A stretch of 12,054 bases of DNA from Flavobacteriales bacterium UBA1995 (GTDB lineage Bacteria > Bacteroidota > Bacteroidia > Flavobacteriales_D > Sanyastnellaceae), in NCBI GenBank assembly GCA_002336475.1, contig DDCX01000016.1, positions 1 through 12,054 of the forward strand. Reading direction: 5' to 3'. The position numbers were made by a program, and so were the translations under genes. Positions 1-7,025 of the stretch are shown piece after piece. Within the stretch, counting starts at the first letter, position 1. Every line of letters starts with the position of its first letter. Below the pieces are notes generated by a model, which was not told the DNA's origin, ran no database searches, and saw nothing but the letters and a program-made list of their open reading frames with translations.

Positions 1-3
1 TTG

Positions 4-84
4 TACCCGGAGTGGGAATCGAACCCACACTCCAATGGAACGCGAGTTTGAGTCGCGCGCGTCTACCAATTCCGCCATCCGGGC
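4..84 (-). tRNA. tRNA-Leu, anticodon CAA
   Basis: Read on the minus strand, this folds as a class II tRNA with a long variable arm. The acceptor 5' arm GCCCGGA pairs with TCCGGGT, closing on a G-T pair. The anticodon stem CGCGA/TCGCG encloses the loop CTCAAAC, so the anticodon is CAA (bases 50-48) and it reads the Leu codon UUG. The T-arm is GTGGG-TTCGATT-CCCAC. The variable arm contains a TTCC/GGA pairing, as expected for tRNA-Leu. Position 4 is the discriminator A, followed by CAA rather than CCA, so the 3' CCA is not encoded and must be added by the CCA-adding enzyme. The gene starts 16 bp after the histidine kinase stop codon on the same strand. Confidence 0.96.
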
Positions 85-95
85 AAGGAGGACGA

Positions 96-124
96 CAAAT
101 TTAGCCCACTTCTGCCGAAACCAA
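96..124 (-). promoter_or_regulatory. Bacteroidota-type promoter for tRNA-Leu, inside the kinase 3' end
   Basis: On the minus strand, TTG (124-122) is followed after 18 bp by TAAATTTG (103-96). This matches the Bacteroidota sigma-A pattern TTG-N17-23-TAnnTTTG exactly. The predicted transcript would start around 88-92, only a few bases before the mature tRNA at 84. The TAA of the -7 box is also the stop codon of the upstream histidine kinase gene (103-101), so promoter and coding end share bases. The consensus is established knowledge. That it acts here is inference from position and match. Confidence 0.65.
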
Positions 125-1600
125 GGGCAAAGTCACACGGAAGGTTGTTCCCACCCCTTCTTCACTCCGCAAAACCACAATTTGCCCCCCGTGATATTCC
201 CGAACAATTCGACGTACTAAACTGAGTCCTAGTCCCCAACCGCGTGTTTTCGTGCTAAAACCAGGGTCAAAAACTTGACGCTGAACACTGCGGCTCATTC
301 CTCTTCCCGTGTCCTGAATGTCTAAAATCGCCAAGCCAGACTCCACGACCAGCGTCATATTCAAGCTTCCATTGCCTTCCATGGCATCGACAGCGTTTTT
401 GGTCAGATTCTCCAAAACCCAACCAAACAGAGCGGGATTGAACGCCGTCCAAACCACTCCGCCAGTAGACTCCACATCAAACGTCACAGCCCTTGGCATC
501 CGGCGCTCCAGATAAACCATGGTTTCAGAAACAAAAGCCCAAAGGTCCCCTGGAGACAGCTCAGGCTCCGACCCAATCTTGGAGAACCTGTCCGTCACGG
601 TTCGCAAACGGTCAAGGTCCTTGCCCAACTCATCCAGCACAGACTCATCCACCCCTTCACTGCGCAACACCTCTACCCAAGCCATCAATGCCGACAATGG
701 AGTGCCCAATTGGTGGGCAGTCTCTTTGGCCATTCCCACCCAAACCCGGTTTTGCTCGCTTCTGCGAAAGGCACTGAACGTCGAGTAAGCCAAAAGCAAA
801 AAGCCACCAATAATCAAAAGCTGAACCACAGGAAAAAACCGCAATTGCTTCAACACGATCGACTCATCATACAGAATCCAGCGTCGCCCGGCATCAGGCA
901 AGTCCAATGCAATGGGCGGGTTCACCTCCATCAATTTGGCAATCAAACCCAAGGTGTCCGACAGGGCGACCTGGTCAAACCTGTCTGCCCGTAAAATCGT
1001 GGACAAATTGGAGTCCGCGAGCAAAACCGGTATCGATGCCGAATTCAATACCGTTTCAGAAATGAACGAGTGGATGATATCATCCATCACAGTTTGCAGG
1101 TCACGAAACCGGTTACTCTGATCATAAAACAGGGTCAGACCCTGGTCAAACTCAATCACTGATCCACGGTCTGACATCGCATCCCTCAATGAGTCCAGCT
1201 GCCTGGGAGACCGCATCGACGGCGCCACATTGATGTCCGCTTGCAAAACGCTGTCCTTGTATACCAGCACTGGAATTGTGCGGTTTGCTTGAATGAACCT
1301 CGTAATAAAAGTGAGGTCAATCGGAGCACCAGGATCGGCCTCTTGAATGATGCGATAAGCCTCCCCCATCAAATCCGCCTTGTCCCGCTCCTCGTTGCGC
1401 AATGAAGCGAACAGGTCTTCAGTGTATCCCACCAATTGAGCGCGCTGCACTATGGCTTCAGACCACAACTCAACCTTGCGTTGCTCCTCTTGTCGCAGCG
1501 TGTGGGCAATGTGCCCGCTCGACCACAAGGTCAATGCCACAATGGCTGTGGCACCTGCAAGCAGGAGCACCCTCGAATATTGCTTATTTCTAATCTGCAC
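101..1600 (-). CDS. Membrane-bound sensor histidine kinase (orphan)
   Basis: The product is a two-component sensor kinase of 499 residues. A transmembrane helix lies near residues 11-29 and a second near 256-277. Between them is an extracytoplasmic region of about 220 residues with no domain I recognise. The cytoplasmic part has the H-box AKETAHQLGTPLSAL with the phosphorylated His at 296, then the HATPase_c domain: N-box ENLTKNAVDAME (Asn402), G1 box DTGRGM (430-435) and G2 box GWGLGLSL (454-461). The AHQLGTP H-box is typical of a kinase group common in Bacteroidota. The start is GTG. An in-frame TAA lies directly upstream, so no earlier start is possible. No response regulator is present in the window, so its partner and signal are unknown. 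It is well separated from the AsmA gene upstream and probably has its own promoter. Confidence 0.93.
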   Translation of the reverse strand: MQIRNKQYSRVLLLAGATAIVALTLWSSGHIAHTLRQEEQRKVELWSEAIVQRAQLVGYTEDLFASLRNEERDKADLMGEAYRIIQEADPGAPIDLTFITRFIQANRTIPVLVYKDSVLQADINVAPSMRSPRQLDSLRDAMSDRGSVIEFDQGLTLFYDQSNRFRDLQTVMDDIIHSFISETVLNSASIPVLLADSNLSTILRADRFDQVALSDTLGLIAKLMEVNPPIALDLPDAGRRWILYDESIVLKQLRFFPVVQLLIIGGFLLLAYSTFSAFRRSEQNRVWVGMAKETAHQLGTPLSALMAWVEVLRSEGVDESVLDELGKDLDRLRTVTDRFSKIGSEPELSPGDLWAFVSETMVYLERRMPRAVTFDVESTGGVVWTAFNPALFGWVLENLTKNAVDAMEGNGSLNMTLVVESGLAILDIQDTGRGMSRSVQRQVFDPGFSTKTRGWGLGLSLVRRIVREYHGGQIVVLRSEEGVGTTFRVTLPLVSAEVG

Positions 1601-1704
1601 TTATGTGAAGCCTGGTATGGAACGCAGAAAACCTGAAGCAAGGTATTGGGGACTGCTCCATACTGGGGGCGCTCATCCTCAAAAACTGAACCTTTTAAAC
1701 ATGA

Positions 1705-1728
1705 AAACGTCGACCGCAGCCGACGTTT
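1705..1728 (-). terminator. Possible terminator hairpin after the AsmA gene
   Basis: There is a perfect 8-bp inverted repeat: AAACGTCG (1705-1712), an 8-base loop, and CGACGTTT (1721-1728). On the minus strand the 3' arm runs into TTTTCATGTTT, a broken U-tract. That fits a weak intrinsic terminator for the AsmA-family transcript, whose stop codon is about 130 bases upstream. The distance and the interrupted U-tract make this uncertain. It could instead be a regulator binding site. Confidence 0.35.
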
Positions 1729-1769
1729 ATCAATGACCTTTCAGAAAGACAGGATCAATTTGGTTAAGC

Positions 1770-1801
1770 CCTCTCAAGCAGGTTCAACTGCGTTTGCGAG
1801 G
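1770..1801. repeat. Imperfect hairpin in the AsmA-kinase gap
   Basis: The arms are CCTC-T-CAA-GCAG (1770-1781) and CTGC-GT-TTG-C-GAGG (1788-1801). They pair over 11 bp around a 6-base loop, with one mismatch and a two-base bulge. Neither strand has a U-tract after it, so it is not a standard intrinsic terminator. It may stabilise the 3' end of the AsmA mRNA or may have no role. Confidence 0.35.
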
Positions 1802-1858
1802 ACCGCTAAGATATGAAATATTAACGTTGGACCAATAACAACTTTAATTCGTCTCTTT

Positions 1859-4486
1859 TTAAGGAGAGTAATCGTCGTCGTCGTCATCGAACTCCACTGA
1901 CTGTGGGCTTTTTGGAGCCTGATCCACACTCACTGAATCTTGACGCACGGACTCCACCTTTGACCCCAACCCATCATTTACTGTGTTTTCTTCTCCCAAA
2001 ATCAATCCGCGTAACCGCCCCAAAGCAGACCTTCTTTCATCCTGCCGGTGAAGCTTGTGTGCAGAGCGGTCATACCCAAATTCAGGAGCGTCTAAGGTGC
2101 CTCCAATCGCCAAGAAAAAGCGGTGACCTAATCCGTCATCTGCAGTGGTTCCAAACTCCTCTTGGTCCGACTTCAAATCGCGCAAGGCAAAGTCCAGTGT
2201 GTAGTCCAAGCCCCCAGAGAGCCGCTGCCAACCCGCAATACCAACATCCATGGCATCAGAAATCACCTCTGTGGGGTCCAAGGTGAATACTCCCCTGCTC
2301 AATGTTACCCTTGCCTGAAGTGGCTCAAACCGAACCTTCCTTAGTCGTTTACTGAGGTCCTCTGCATCAGAAATGAACCGGTACTTTCCCTCTGCTTTGA
2401 GTGTTTCCGGAATGCGTTGCAACAGTTCGAAGTCCAGCAGTTCTCCTTGCTCAATCCTCACGTCCATTTCCGTCTCCCAAGCCAAATTCGACGCCTTGCC
2501 AAAATGATGTTCCAGTTTTCCCTCTGCCCAAGCCCTGCCGCGCACATGCGAAGGCAATAGAGTGCTTTGACCGAGGCCTTGGGTGCCTTCTAAAAAGGAA
2601 GAGAGCTCCACATCCACAACCGTACCCTGCAATTGCAAGGCCTTAAAATCCCACGCTCCGTGTGCTTCAACATTGCCATCAAAAGCAAGGGCTTTGACAG
2701 CACTCAACACTCCTTTTTTGCGCTCAGCATTGTAGGTGCCTTGGGCACCAATAGAACGGGCGCTCAAGACGCCCCAAGACAACTGGTCCACCTGCACTGA
2801 CCATGAAATCAACGGCAAATTTTCGACACCCTTGCCTTCCTTAGGCCTCACCTGGGCAAACGCATTTAAGAGGTCTGTCACATCGCATTCGGCCACGGAA
2901 GCCTCGACTTCAATGGACCCTTCATCGAAGTTCTGACGGATCACAACATCCCCGTTCGTGCCCACAGCCTCGAAAGCTTTGAGGCTTAATTCCCACCCTT
3001 CAGGACTGGCATTGGCCTCTGCTTCCGCCACATCCAAAACAAGTGCGTCGCCATTTGCAATGGAACCAAAGGACAACCCCAGGTCGGAAGCATCGACATG
3101 CACTTTTCCTCGGGACCAAGTCCAAGGTTGGCGGTTTGGCCGATCGCCTTCTAGATCAAATTGGGCCCGCATCACCCCCCCCTTCTTTATCTCCCATCCT
3201 TGTGGCATGGACAGCGCATCACCCAACCAAGGCAACACTCCCTCAGGCCGGGCCACCATTTCTCCTTGCAATGCCGCGTGGTCCGCACCATCTGAAGAAG
3301 CCCATTTGCCGGAACAACGGAACTCGCCTCCACCTGCCGCACCCCGAATGTCTTCGAGGGTCAGGCCCCAGCCCTTGTTCATCGGATAGGCCGAAACAAC
3401 GCCCCCTCTCAACTCGGCCCGCTCTCCATTCCAACGCAACGCCAATGATTGGGGCACCACCCTCACCGCCCAACCGCTAGACCATGCTTTGTCTTGAGGA
3501 CCAGCCCACCCTGCGGGGAGCCGTCCTGACCCCACCAGAACCTCCACATCCGTCGCTCCCGAAATCTGCGGAAGACCCTCAATCCTATCAATCAAGCCTG
3601 GGGGCACCAGTGACACAAGGGCGCCACCCTCGGCTTCCTCACACAACAAGGCCAACGAAAAGCCCCCCTGATTGCCCAAAACAGCGTCGAACTCCACAGA
3701 CCCCACGCTGTTCCGGGCCACGGCCCGCTCCAGTGCGACTTGCAACACCCCGTCAACCACATTTAGATGCAATGGGGTGTTTAAGTCCACAACATTGAGC
3801 CATGTCTCACCGGAAGCACTCAGTTCAGCTCCTTGCAAACCAACGTTGCCGTCGACACGCCACGCTCCATCAACGCCTGCCTTCAATGCCAGCTCAGCAG
3901 AACGGCACATCGCAGACCACAGAACCGGCTCCTCAGCCCCTTCAGCCCACCACTCTCCGTCCAGCTGCACATCGCTCAACACCACGGACTCCACCGTCCA
4001 ATCCACCCCAGAGTCTTCACCCTCATTTTTCTTCCAGAACTGCCAATTTTCGCGCCCATCCCGGTAGCGCTGAACATTGATTCGTCCCCCTTTAGCCAAC
4101 ACCTCTGCCACCTCAAGCCGGCCAAAAAGCAACGGTTGCCATGCAAAAACCACACCCAAAGCACTCAATTCGACACTGGGAACATCCGCTTGAATCGCAT
4201 CTTCAATGCGCACATTTCCCAATACAACTTCCACATTGGGCCAACTGTCCCACACCGTCAGCGACACTGAACCAACCTGCACGTCCGTGATCAAATGCGG
4301 CTGAATGGCCTTCAAGACACGCCCTTCCAAGCCCCGTGCCTGATAACCCAAAACGGCTGTCAGGCCCAGAAGCACCACAACGCCAGAAGCCAGGCGAACA
4401 GCCCAGCGTTTGCCAAGTCTCCTGCGCTTTCTAGGGGGGCTCTCAGCGTGAACCGGGCCCGTTTGATGTTCGTTTACTGAACCCAA
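1859..4486 (-). CDS. AsmA-family envelope protein
   Basis: The product has 875 residues. A basic N-terminal stretch (PPRKRRRLGKR, 17-27) precedes one transmembrane helix (about 29-48), so the bulk should lie in the periplasm. The part after the helix has the AsmA N-terminal pattern: VGSVSLTVWDSWPNVEV, then FAWQPLLFGRLEVAEVLAKG, then RENWQFW. The C-terminal part resembles the AsmA C-terminal region (GLDYTLDFALRDL, FFLAIGGTLDAPEFG). AsmA-like proteins are thought to help move lipids between the inner and outer membranes; the cargo here cannot be told. The start is TTG with an in-frame TGA directly upstream. No ATG or GTG occurs before the transmembrane helix, so TTG is the likely start. The C-terminus ends in six Asp residues coded by GAT-(GAC)4-GAT (1888-1871), a short triplet repeat. 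It is transcribed divergently from the superoxide dismutase gene. Confidence 0.85.
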   Translation of the reverse strand: MGSVNEHQTGPVHAESPPRKRRRLGKRWAVRLASGVVVLLGLTAVLGYQARGLEGRVLKAIQPHLITDVQVGSVSLTVWDSWPNVEVVLGNVRIEDAIQADVPSVELSALGVVFAWQPLLFGRLEVAEVLAKGGRINVQRYRDGRENWQFWKKNEGEDSGVDWTVESVVLSDVQLDGEWWAEGAEEPVLWSAMCRSAELALKAGVDGAWRVDGNVGLQGAELSASGETWLNVVDLNTPLHLNVVDGVLQVALERAVARNSVGSVEFDAVLGNQGGFSLALLCEEAEGGALVSLVPPGLIDRIEGLPQISGATDVEVLVGSGRLPAGWAGPQDKAWSSGWAVRVVPQSLALRWNGERAELRGGVVSAYPMNKGWGLTLEDIRGAAGGGEFRCSGKWASSDGADHAALQGEMVARPEGVLPWLGDALSMPQGWEIKKGGVMRAQFDLEGDRPNRQPWTWSRGKVHVDASDLGLSFGSIANGDALVLDVAEAEANASPEGWELSLKAFEAVGTNGDVVIRQNFDEGSIEVEASVAECDVTDLLNAFAQVRPKEGKGVENLPLISWSVQVDQLSWGVLSARSIGAQGTYNAERKKGVLSAVKALAFDGNVEAHGAWDFKALQLQGTVVDVELSSFLEGTQGLGQSTLLPSHVRGRAWAEGKLEHHFGKASNLAWETEMDVRIEQGELLDFELLQRIPETLKAEGKYRFISDAEDLSKRLRKVRFEPLQARVTLSRGVFTLDPTEVISDAMDVGIAGWQRLSGGLDYTLDFALRDLKSDQEEFGTTADDGLGHRFFLAIGGTLDAPEFGYDRSAHKLHRQDERRSALGRLRGLILGEENTVNDGLGSKVESVRQDSVSVDQAPKSPQSVEFDDDDDDYSP

Positions 4487-4543
4487 TCAAGTTGTGCTTT
4501 CAATCCGATGAAAATAAGTGCCTGTTCTGCGGTCCACAGGCCA

Positions 4544-4558
4544 ACGTTGAACCAACGT
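4544..4558. promoter_or_regulatory. Operator-like dyad between the AsmA and superoxide dismutase genes
   Basis: ACGTTG (4544-4549), spacer AAC, CAACGT (4553-4558) forms a perfect 6-bp inverted repeat with a 3-base spacer. This is the usual shape of a dimeric regulator site. It lies 61 bp before the chosen superoxide dismutase start and 57 bp before the AsmA start, so one factor could control both. No regulator gene is nearby and I do not recognise the motif. No TAnnTTTG box is evident on either strand of this gap. Confidence 0.4.
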
Positions 4559-4619
4559 GAACAGCAGCGGTTTGATTATGACCAAGGCGACCCAATTTGT
4601 TGCCATCAAAGCCATCACC

Positions 4620-5375
4620 ATGGACAAACGCACCTTTCTCAAAGTTGGAGGCCTCGCAGGAGCAGGTTTGTTAGCCACCCCTCTGGTCTCCTCCCTTCTC
4701 GGTTGCGGCAGTGCTCCTGGGCCCAACATCAATGGTTCTGAAACGACAGCATCAGGGTTCACCCTTCCCGAATTGGGGTTTGCTTATGACGCGCTCGAAC
4801 CCGTGGTCGACGAGAAAACCATGCGCATACACCATGGCAAGCATCACGCAGGGTACGTCCGGAAACTCAACAACGCCCTCAAAACCCACACGCCCTCAGG
4901 TCAATCCTTGGAGGCACTACTCGCTGCATTGACCCCCAAAGACACGGGGCTTCGGAACAATGGAGGCGGACACTTCAACCACGCCCTTTTCTGGAAGGTC
5001 CTCACTCCAGCAACAGAGCAAAGCCAGCAAGTGCCGGCAGGCACCTTGGCCGAGCGCATTCAAGCTTCGTTTGGAAGCCAAGAGGCCTTGCTGCAAAACT
5101 TGGCCGCAGCGGCAGGGTCGCGGTTTGGGTCAGGCTGGGTGTGGCTAGTTCAAGACGTCAACCGACCTGAGAAGCTCTTTGTCGCCTCTACCCCCAACCA
5201 AGACAACCCACTGATGACGGGTATTGTAGACGCAAGCATCCAAGGCCGGCCCATTCTGGGCCTCGACGTTTGGGAACACGCCTACTATCTAAACTACCAG
5301 AACCGCCGTTCAGATTACGTGAATGCCGCGCTCAACCGCGTCAATTGGAGCGCAGTCGCGGATCTTATGGCCTGA
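4620..5375 (+). CDS. sodA: Exported Mn-type superoxide dismutase, putative lipoprotein
   Basis: The product belongs to the Fe/Mn superoxide dismutase family and converts superoxide to oxygen and hydrogen peroxide. Numbering from the ATG at 4620 (251 residues), the metal ligands are His71 (in RIHHGKHH), His121 (in HFNHALFW), Asp216 and His220 (in DVWEHAYYL). Gly117 and Gln194 (TPNQDNPLM) sit at the positions that separate Mn from Fe enzymes and favour manganese, though a cambialistic enzyme is possible. The N-terminus MDKRTFLKVGGLAGAG resembles a Tat signal with Lys-Arg in place of Arg-Arg. It continues into LLGC, a lipobox with Cys29, so the enzyme is probably exported and lipid-anchored. A GTG at 4557 would add 21 residues in front of this signal, so ATG 4620 is preferred. 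It is the only plus-strand gene here, and its last 11 bp overlap the convergent lipoprotein gene. Confidence 0.93.
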   Translation: MDKRTFLKVGGLAGAGLLATPLVSSLLGCGSAPGPNINGSETTASGFTLPELGFAYDALEPVVDEKTMRIHHGKHHAGYVRKLNNALKTHTPSGQSLEALLAALTPKDTGLRNNGGGHFNHALFWKVLTPATEQSQQVPAGTLAERIQASFGSQEALLQNLAAAAGSRFGSGWVWLVQDVNRPEKLFVASTPNQDNPLMTGIVDASIQGRPILGLDVWEHAYYLNYQNRRSDYVNAALNRVNWSAVADLMA

Positions 5376-5904
5376 CTTCTCCTCCCTTTGGCAGGAGGCC
5401 CCCACCCTCTTCATCATCGTAGAGGCGTTCCTGCAACAACACTTTGAACTCCTTTGCTGAAGGGCTCAAAAGGATGTAATTGTATCCTGAAGGGCCCACA
5501 GAATTTCTGGGTTCAGGCGCCACTTCCAACAAGGACTTCACGCGCTCCAAGAATTCGAGGTTGTCGTCAAATTTGCACAGGATCATACTGTCCTTGGTTT
5601 GGCGGATCGGTATCACTTCCCAGTGCCCTGTTTCAGGGACGCGCTTGTTGAAGACCACATGACCGGCCATGCGGCGCAACAGAAAGTCTTCGCCATTGAC
5701 CAGAACCTCATCCCCCATGCGCAAGGTGTCCTTCCCGATGACCGTTGACAACTCCTCCTCAATGATGGACCCTCTCATCGCCTTTGGAAAATTCGGGAGG
5801 TTGATTCGCCCAGGGGGCATCGGTTCTGGAAACTGAACAGAAGGCGCGCAGGAGCACAACAATGCTACAGCAGTCAGGAAGGTGCACAGGCGACGTAGCA
5901 TCAT
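5365..5904 (-). CDS. Putative lipoprotein of unknown function
   Basis: The product has 179 residues and I do not recognise the family. The N-terminus MMLRRLCTFLTAVALLCSC is a short basic, hydrophobic signal ending in a lipobox-like LCSC with Cys19. A Pro-rich linker follows (about 20-40), then a mixed domain with stretches such as GDEVLVNGEDFLLRRMAGH and GHWEVIPIRQTKDSMILC. The tail is acidic and Gly-rich (YDDEEGGG). The start is one of two adjacent ATG codons (5904 or 5901). It begins 5 bp after the uppP stop codon and is probably the last gene of that operon. In many Bacteroidota I would expect truB after uppP, so this gene is a local difference. Its 3' end overlaps the superoxide dismutase gene tail to tail by 11 bp. 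Confidence 0.75.
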   Translation of the reverse strand: MMLRRLCTFLTAVALLCSCAPSVQFPEPMPPGRINLPNFPKAMRGSIIEEELSTVIGKDTLRMGDEVLVNGEDFLLRRMAGHVVFNKRVPETGHWEVIPIRQTKDSMILCKFDDNLEFLERVKSLLEVAPEPRNSVGPSGYNYILLSPSAKEFKVLLQERLYDDEEGGGLLPKGGEVRP

Positions 5905-5909
5905 TGAGG

Positions 5910-6707
5910 TCAGAGGTATGACAGGGCCAAGGCAAAAACACCCACAGCTCCACAGTAAATCGCGAAGCCCAAGAAGCCGTTGCGCTTCACCAGGTTAATC
6001 ATCGTTTGACAGGCCCAAAGGCCACTGAAGAAAGCCGCCAAAGCCGCAGCAATCAGCGCTGTCGCCGAAACCGATGCCAGCAACTCGGGTTCGCGCATCA
6101 GGTCCACCACTTCCAGTGCTGTCGCCCCAAGAATCGGGGGGAGCACCATCAAAAAACTAAAGCGTGCCGCTTGAGTCCGGTCGATCCCCAAAAGGAGCGC
6201 GGCTGAAATGGTCGCCCCACTCCGACTGATGCCGGGAAGCACTGCGACCGCTTGGGCACAGCCAATCAAAAAAGCCGACAGCCATCCCAATCGGCTTCCT
6301 CGCTGGCCACTGCGGTGGGCCCAAAACAACATGCTTGCGGTAAAAATCAATGCCGCGCCAACGGCTCCAATGTGGCCGTCCAACCGCGCTTCCAGGTCAT
6401 CCATAAACCAGACATAAACGACCGCCAGAGGCGCCATGGATAACAACACAAAGGCCGCAAATGTGCGCGCCTCTTCACCTTCTACAGAAGCCTTGGGCAA
6501 CCCTGTCAGCAGCCCTAAAATGTCCTTTCTGAATACCACAATGGTACTCAACGCAGTGGCGCCGTGCACCACTACACTAAACGCAAGGCCCGCATCCTCA
6601 ATACCCAAAAGGGCCTTGCCCAACTCCAAGTGACCCGAGCTGCTCACTGGCAAAAACTCGGTCAACCCTTGGACCACTCCGAGCAGGATGGCCTCCCAAA
6701 TTTCCAT
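5910..6707 (-). CDS. uppP: Undecaprenyl-diphosphatase UppP (BacA)
   Basis: The product removes a phosphate from undecaprenyl diphosphate, recycling the lipid carrier for peptidoglycan and other envelope polymers. It is an integral inner-membrane protein of 265 residues, normal for the family. Both signature motifs are intact: QGLTEFLPVSSSGHL (13-27), with the (E/Q)xxxE pair Gln13/Glu17 and His26, and PGISRSGAT (158-166), with Arg162. The rest is a series of hydrophobic helices. Its ATG overlaps the stop codon of the DUF3098 gene by one base (TAATG), a sign of translational coupling. The position after ftsX and DUF3098 is typical for Bacteroidota. Confidence 0.97.
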   Translation of the reverse strand: MEIWEAILLGVVQGLTEFLPVSSSGHLELGKALLGIEDAGLAFSVVVHGATALSTIVVFRKDILGLLTGLPKASVEGEEARTFAAFVLLSMAPLAVVYVWFMDDLEARLDGHIGAVGAALIFTASMLFWAHRSGQRGSRLGWLSAFLIGCAQAVAVLPGISRSGATISAALLLGIDRTQAARFSFLMVLPPILGATALEVVDLMREPELLASVSATALIAAALAAFFSGLWACQTMINLVKRNGFLGFAIYCGAVGVFALALSYL

Positions 6708-6973
6708 TAGCCCTCTGCCTTCTCAGGAGCAAAACGCTTGAGGATGCTGTAAAAAATGACCCCGTATCCGGCCATCACCGTCAAGGGGGCCAACGTAATG
6801 CGACGGGTACTGAAGATGGCCTCGGAAAACTCATTGGGGTCTTCAACGCCACCTCCGCTCATGAGCAAGTAGCCCACAACCAAAAGTGCAATACCCAGCA
6901 AAAAGAACAGGTAGTTGCGGCGCTCGAAAGGAAACGCGTTGCGTCCTTCATGAAGGTTGTTCGACGTGCTCAT
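6707..6973 (-). CDS. DUF3098 small membrane protein
   Basis: The product has 88 residues and two predicted transmembrane helices (about 20-38 and 60-78). It matches the DUF3098 pattern: an aromatic/basic FPFERRNYLFFLLGIALL start, the loop LMSGGGVEDPNEFS (37-50), and the second half IFSTRRITLAPL (53-64). The family is found mostly in Bacteroidota and its function is unknown. It lies between ftsX and uppP, so a role in division or the envelope is plausible but only by association. It starts 52 bp after the ftsX stop codon. A small dyad, AGGTC-GAG-GACCT on the minus strand (7027-7015), overlaps that stop codon. Confidence 0.9.
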   Translation of the reverse strand: MSTSNNLHEGRNAFPFERRNYLFFLLGIALLVVGYLLMSGGGVEDPNEFSEAIFSTRRITLAPLTVMAGYGVIFYSILKRFAPEKAEG

Positions 6974-7025
6974 GTGTGCGAAAATAAGTCCTCTTTCAAG
7001 GCGGTCCGACAGTCAGGTCCTCGAC

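Larger units (their letters stand above)
1601..1858. other. 258-bp gap with inverted repeats, no gene seen
   Basis: This gap lies between the 3' end of the AsmA-family gene and the start of the histidine kinase gene, both on the minus strand. I see no convincing coding region. It holds the two hairpins listed separately and a 7-bp inverted repeat, GTATGGA (1615-1621) with TCCATAC (1657-1663), just upstream of the kinase start. No exact TAnnTTTG promoter was found for the kinase. The nearest candidate is TACCTTG at 1645-1639, which lacks one T and has no TTG at the right distance. Confidence 0.5.

Noticed and set aside
1590..1676. 28-codon minus-strand frame overlapping the kinase GTG start
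   Set aside because: It could be an upstream coupling peptide, but it has no ribosome site, no recognisable sequence, and a length expected by chance.
2958..3480. Two plus-strand frames of about 145 codons
   Set aside because: They are antisense to the AsmA-family gene, rich in Pro/Ser/Arg, and typical shadows in this base composition.
4571..4599. TTTG...CCAATTTG as a superoxide dismutase promoter
   Set aside because: The -7 box lacks both the T and the A of TAnnTTTG, so the match is too weak to list as a promoter.
4487..4762. 91-codon minus-strand frame ending at the AsmA start
   Set aside because: It is antisense to the superoxide dismutase N-terminus and has no family features. It is not a lost N-terminal part of the AsmA protein, since a stop codon separates them.
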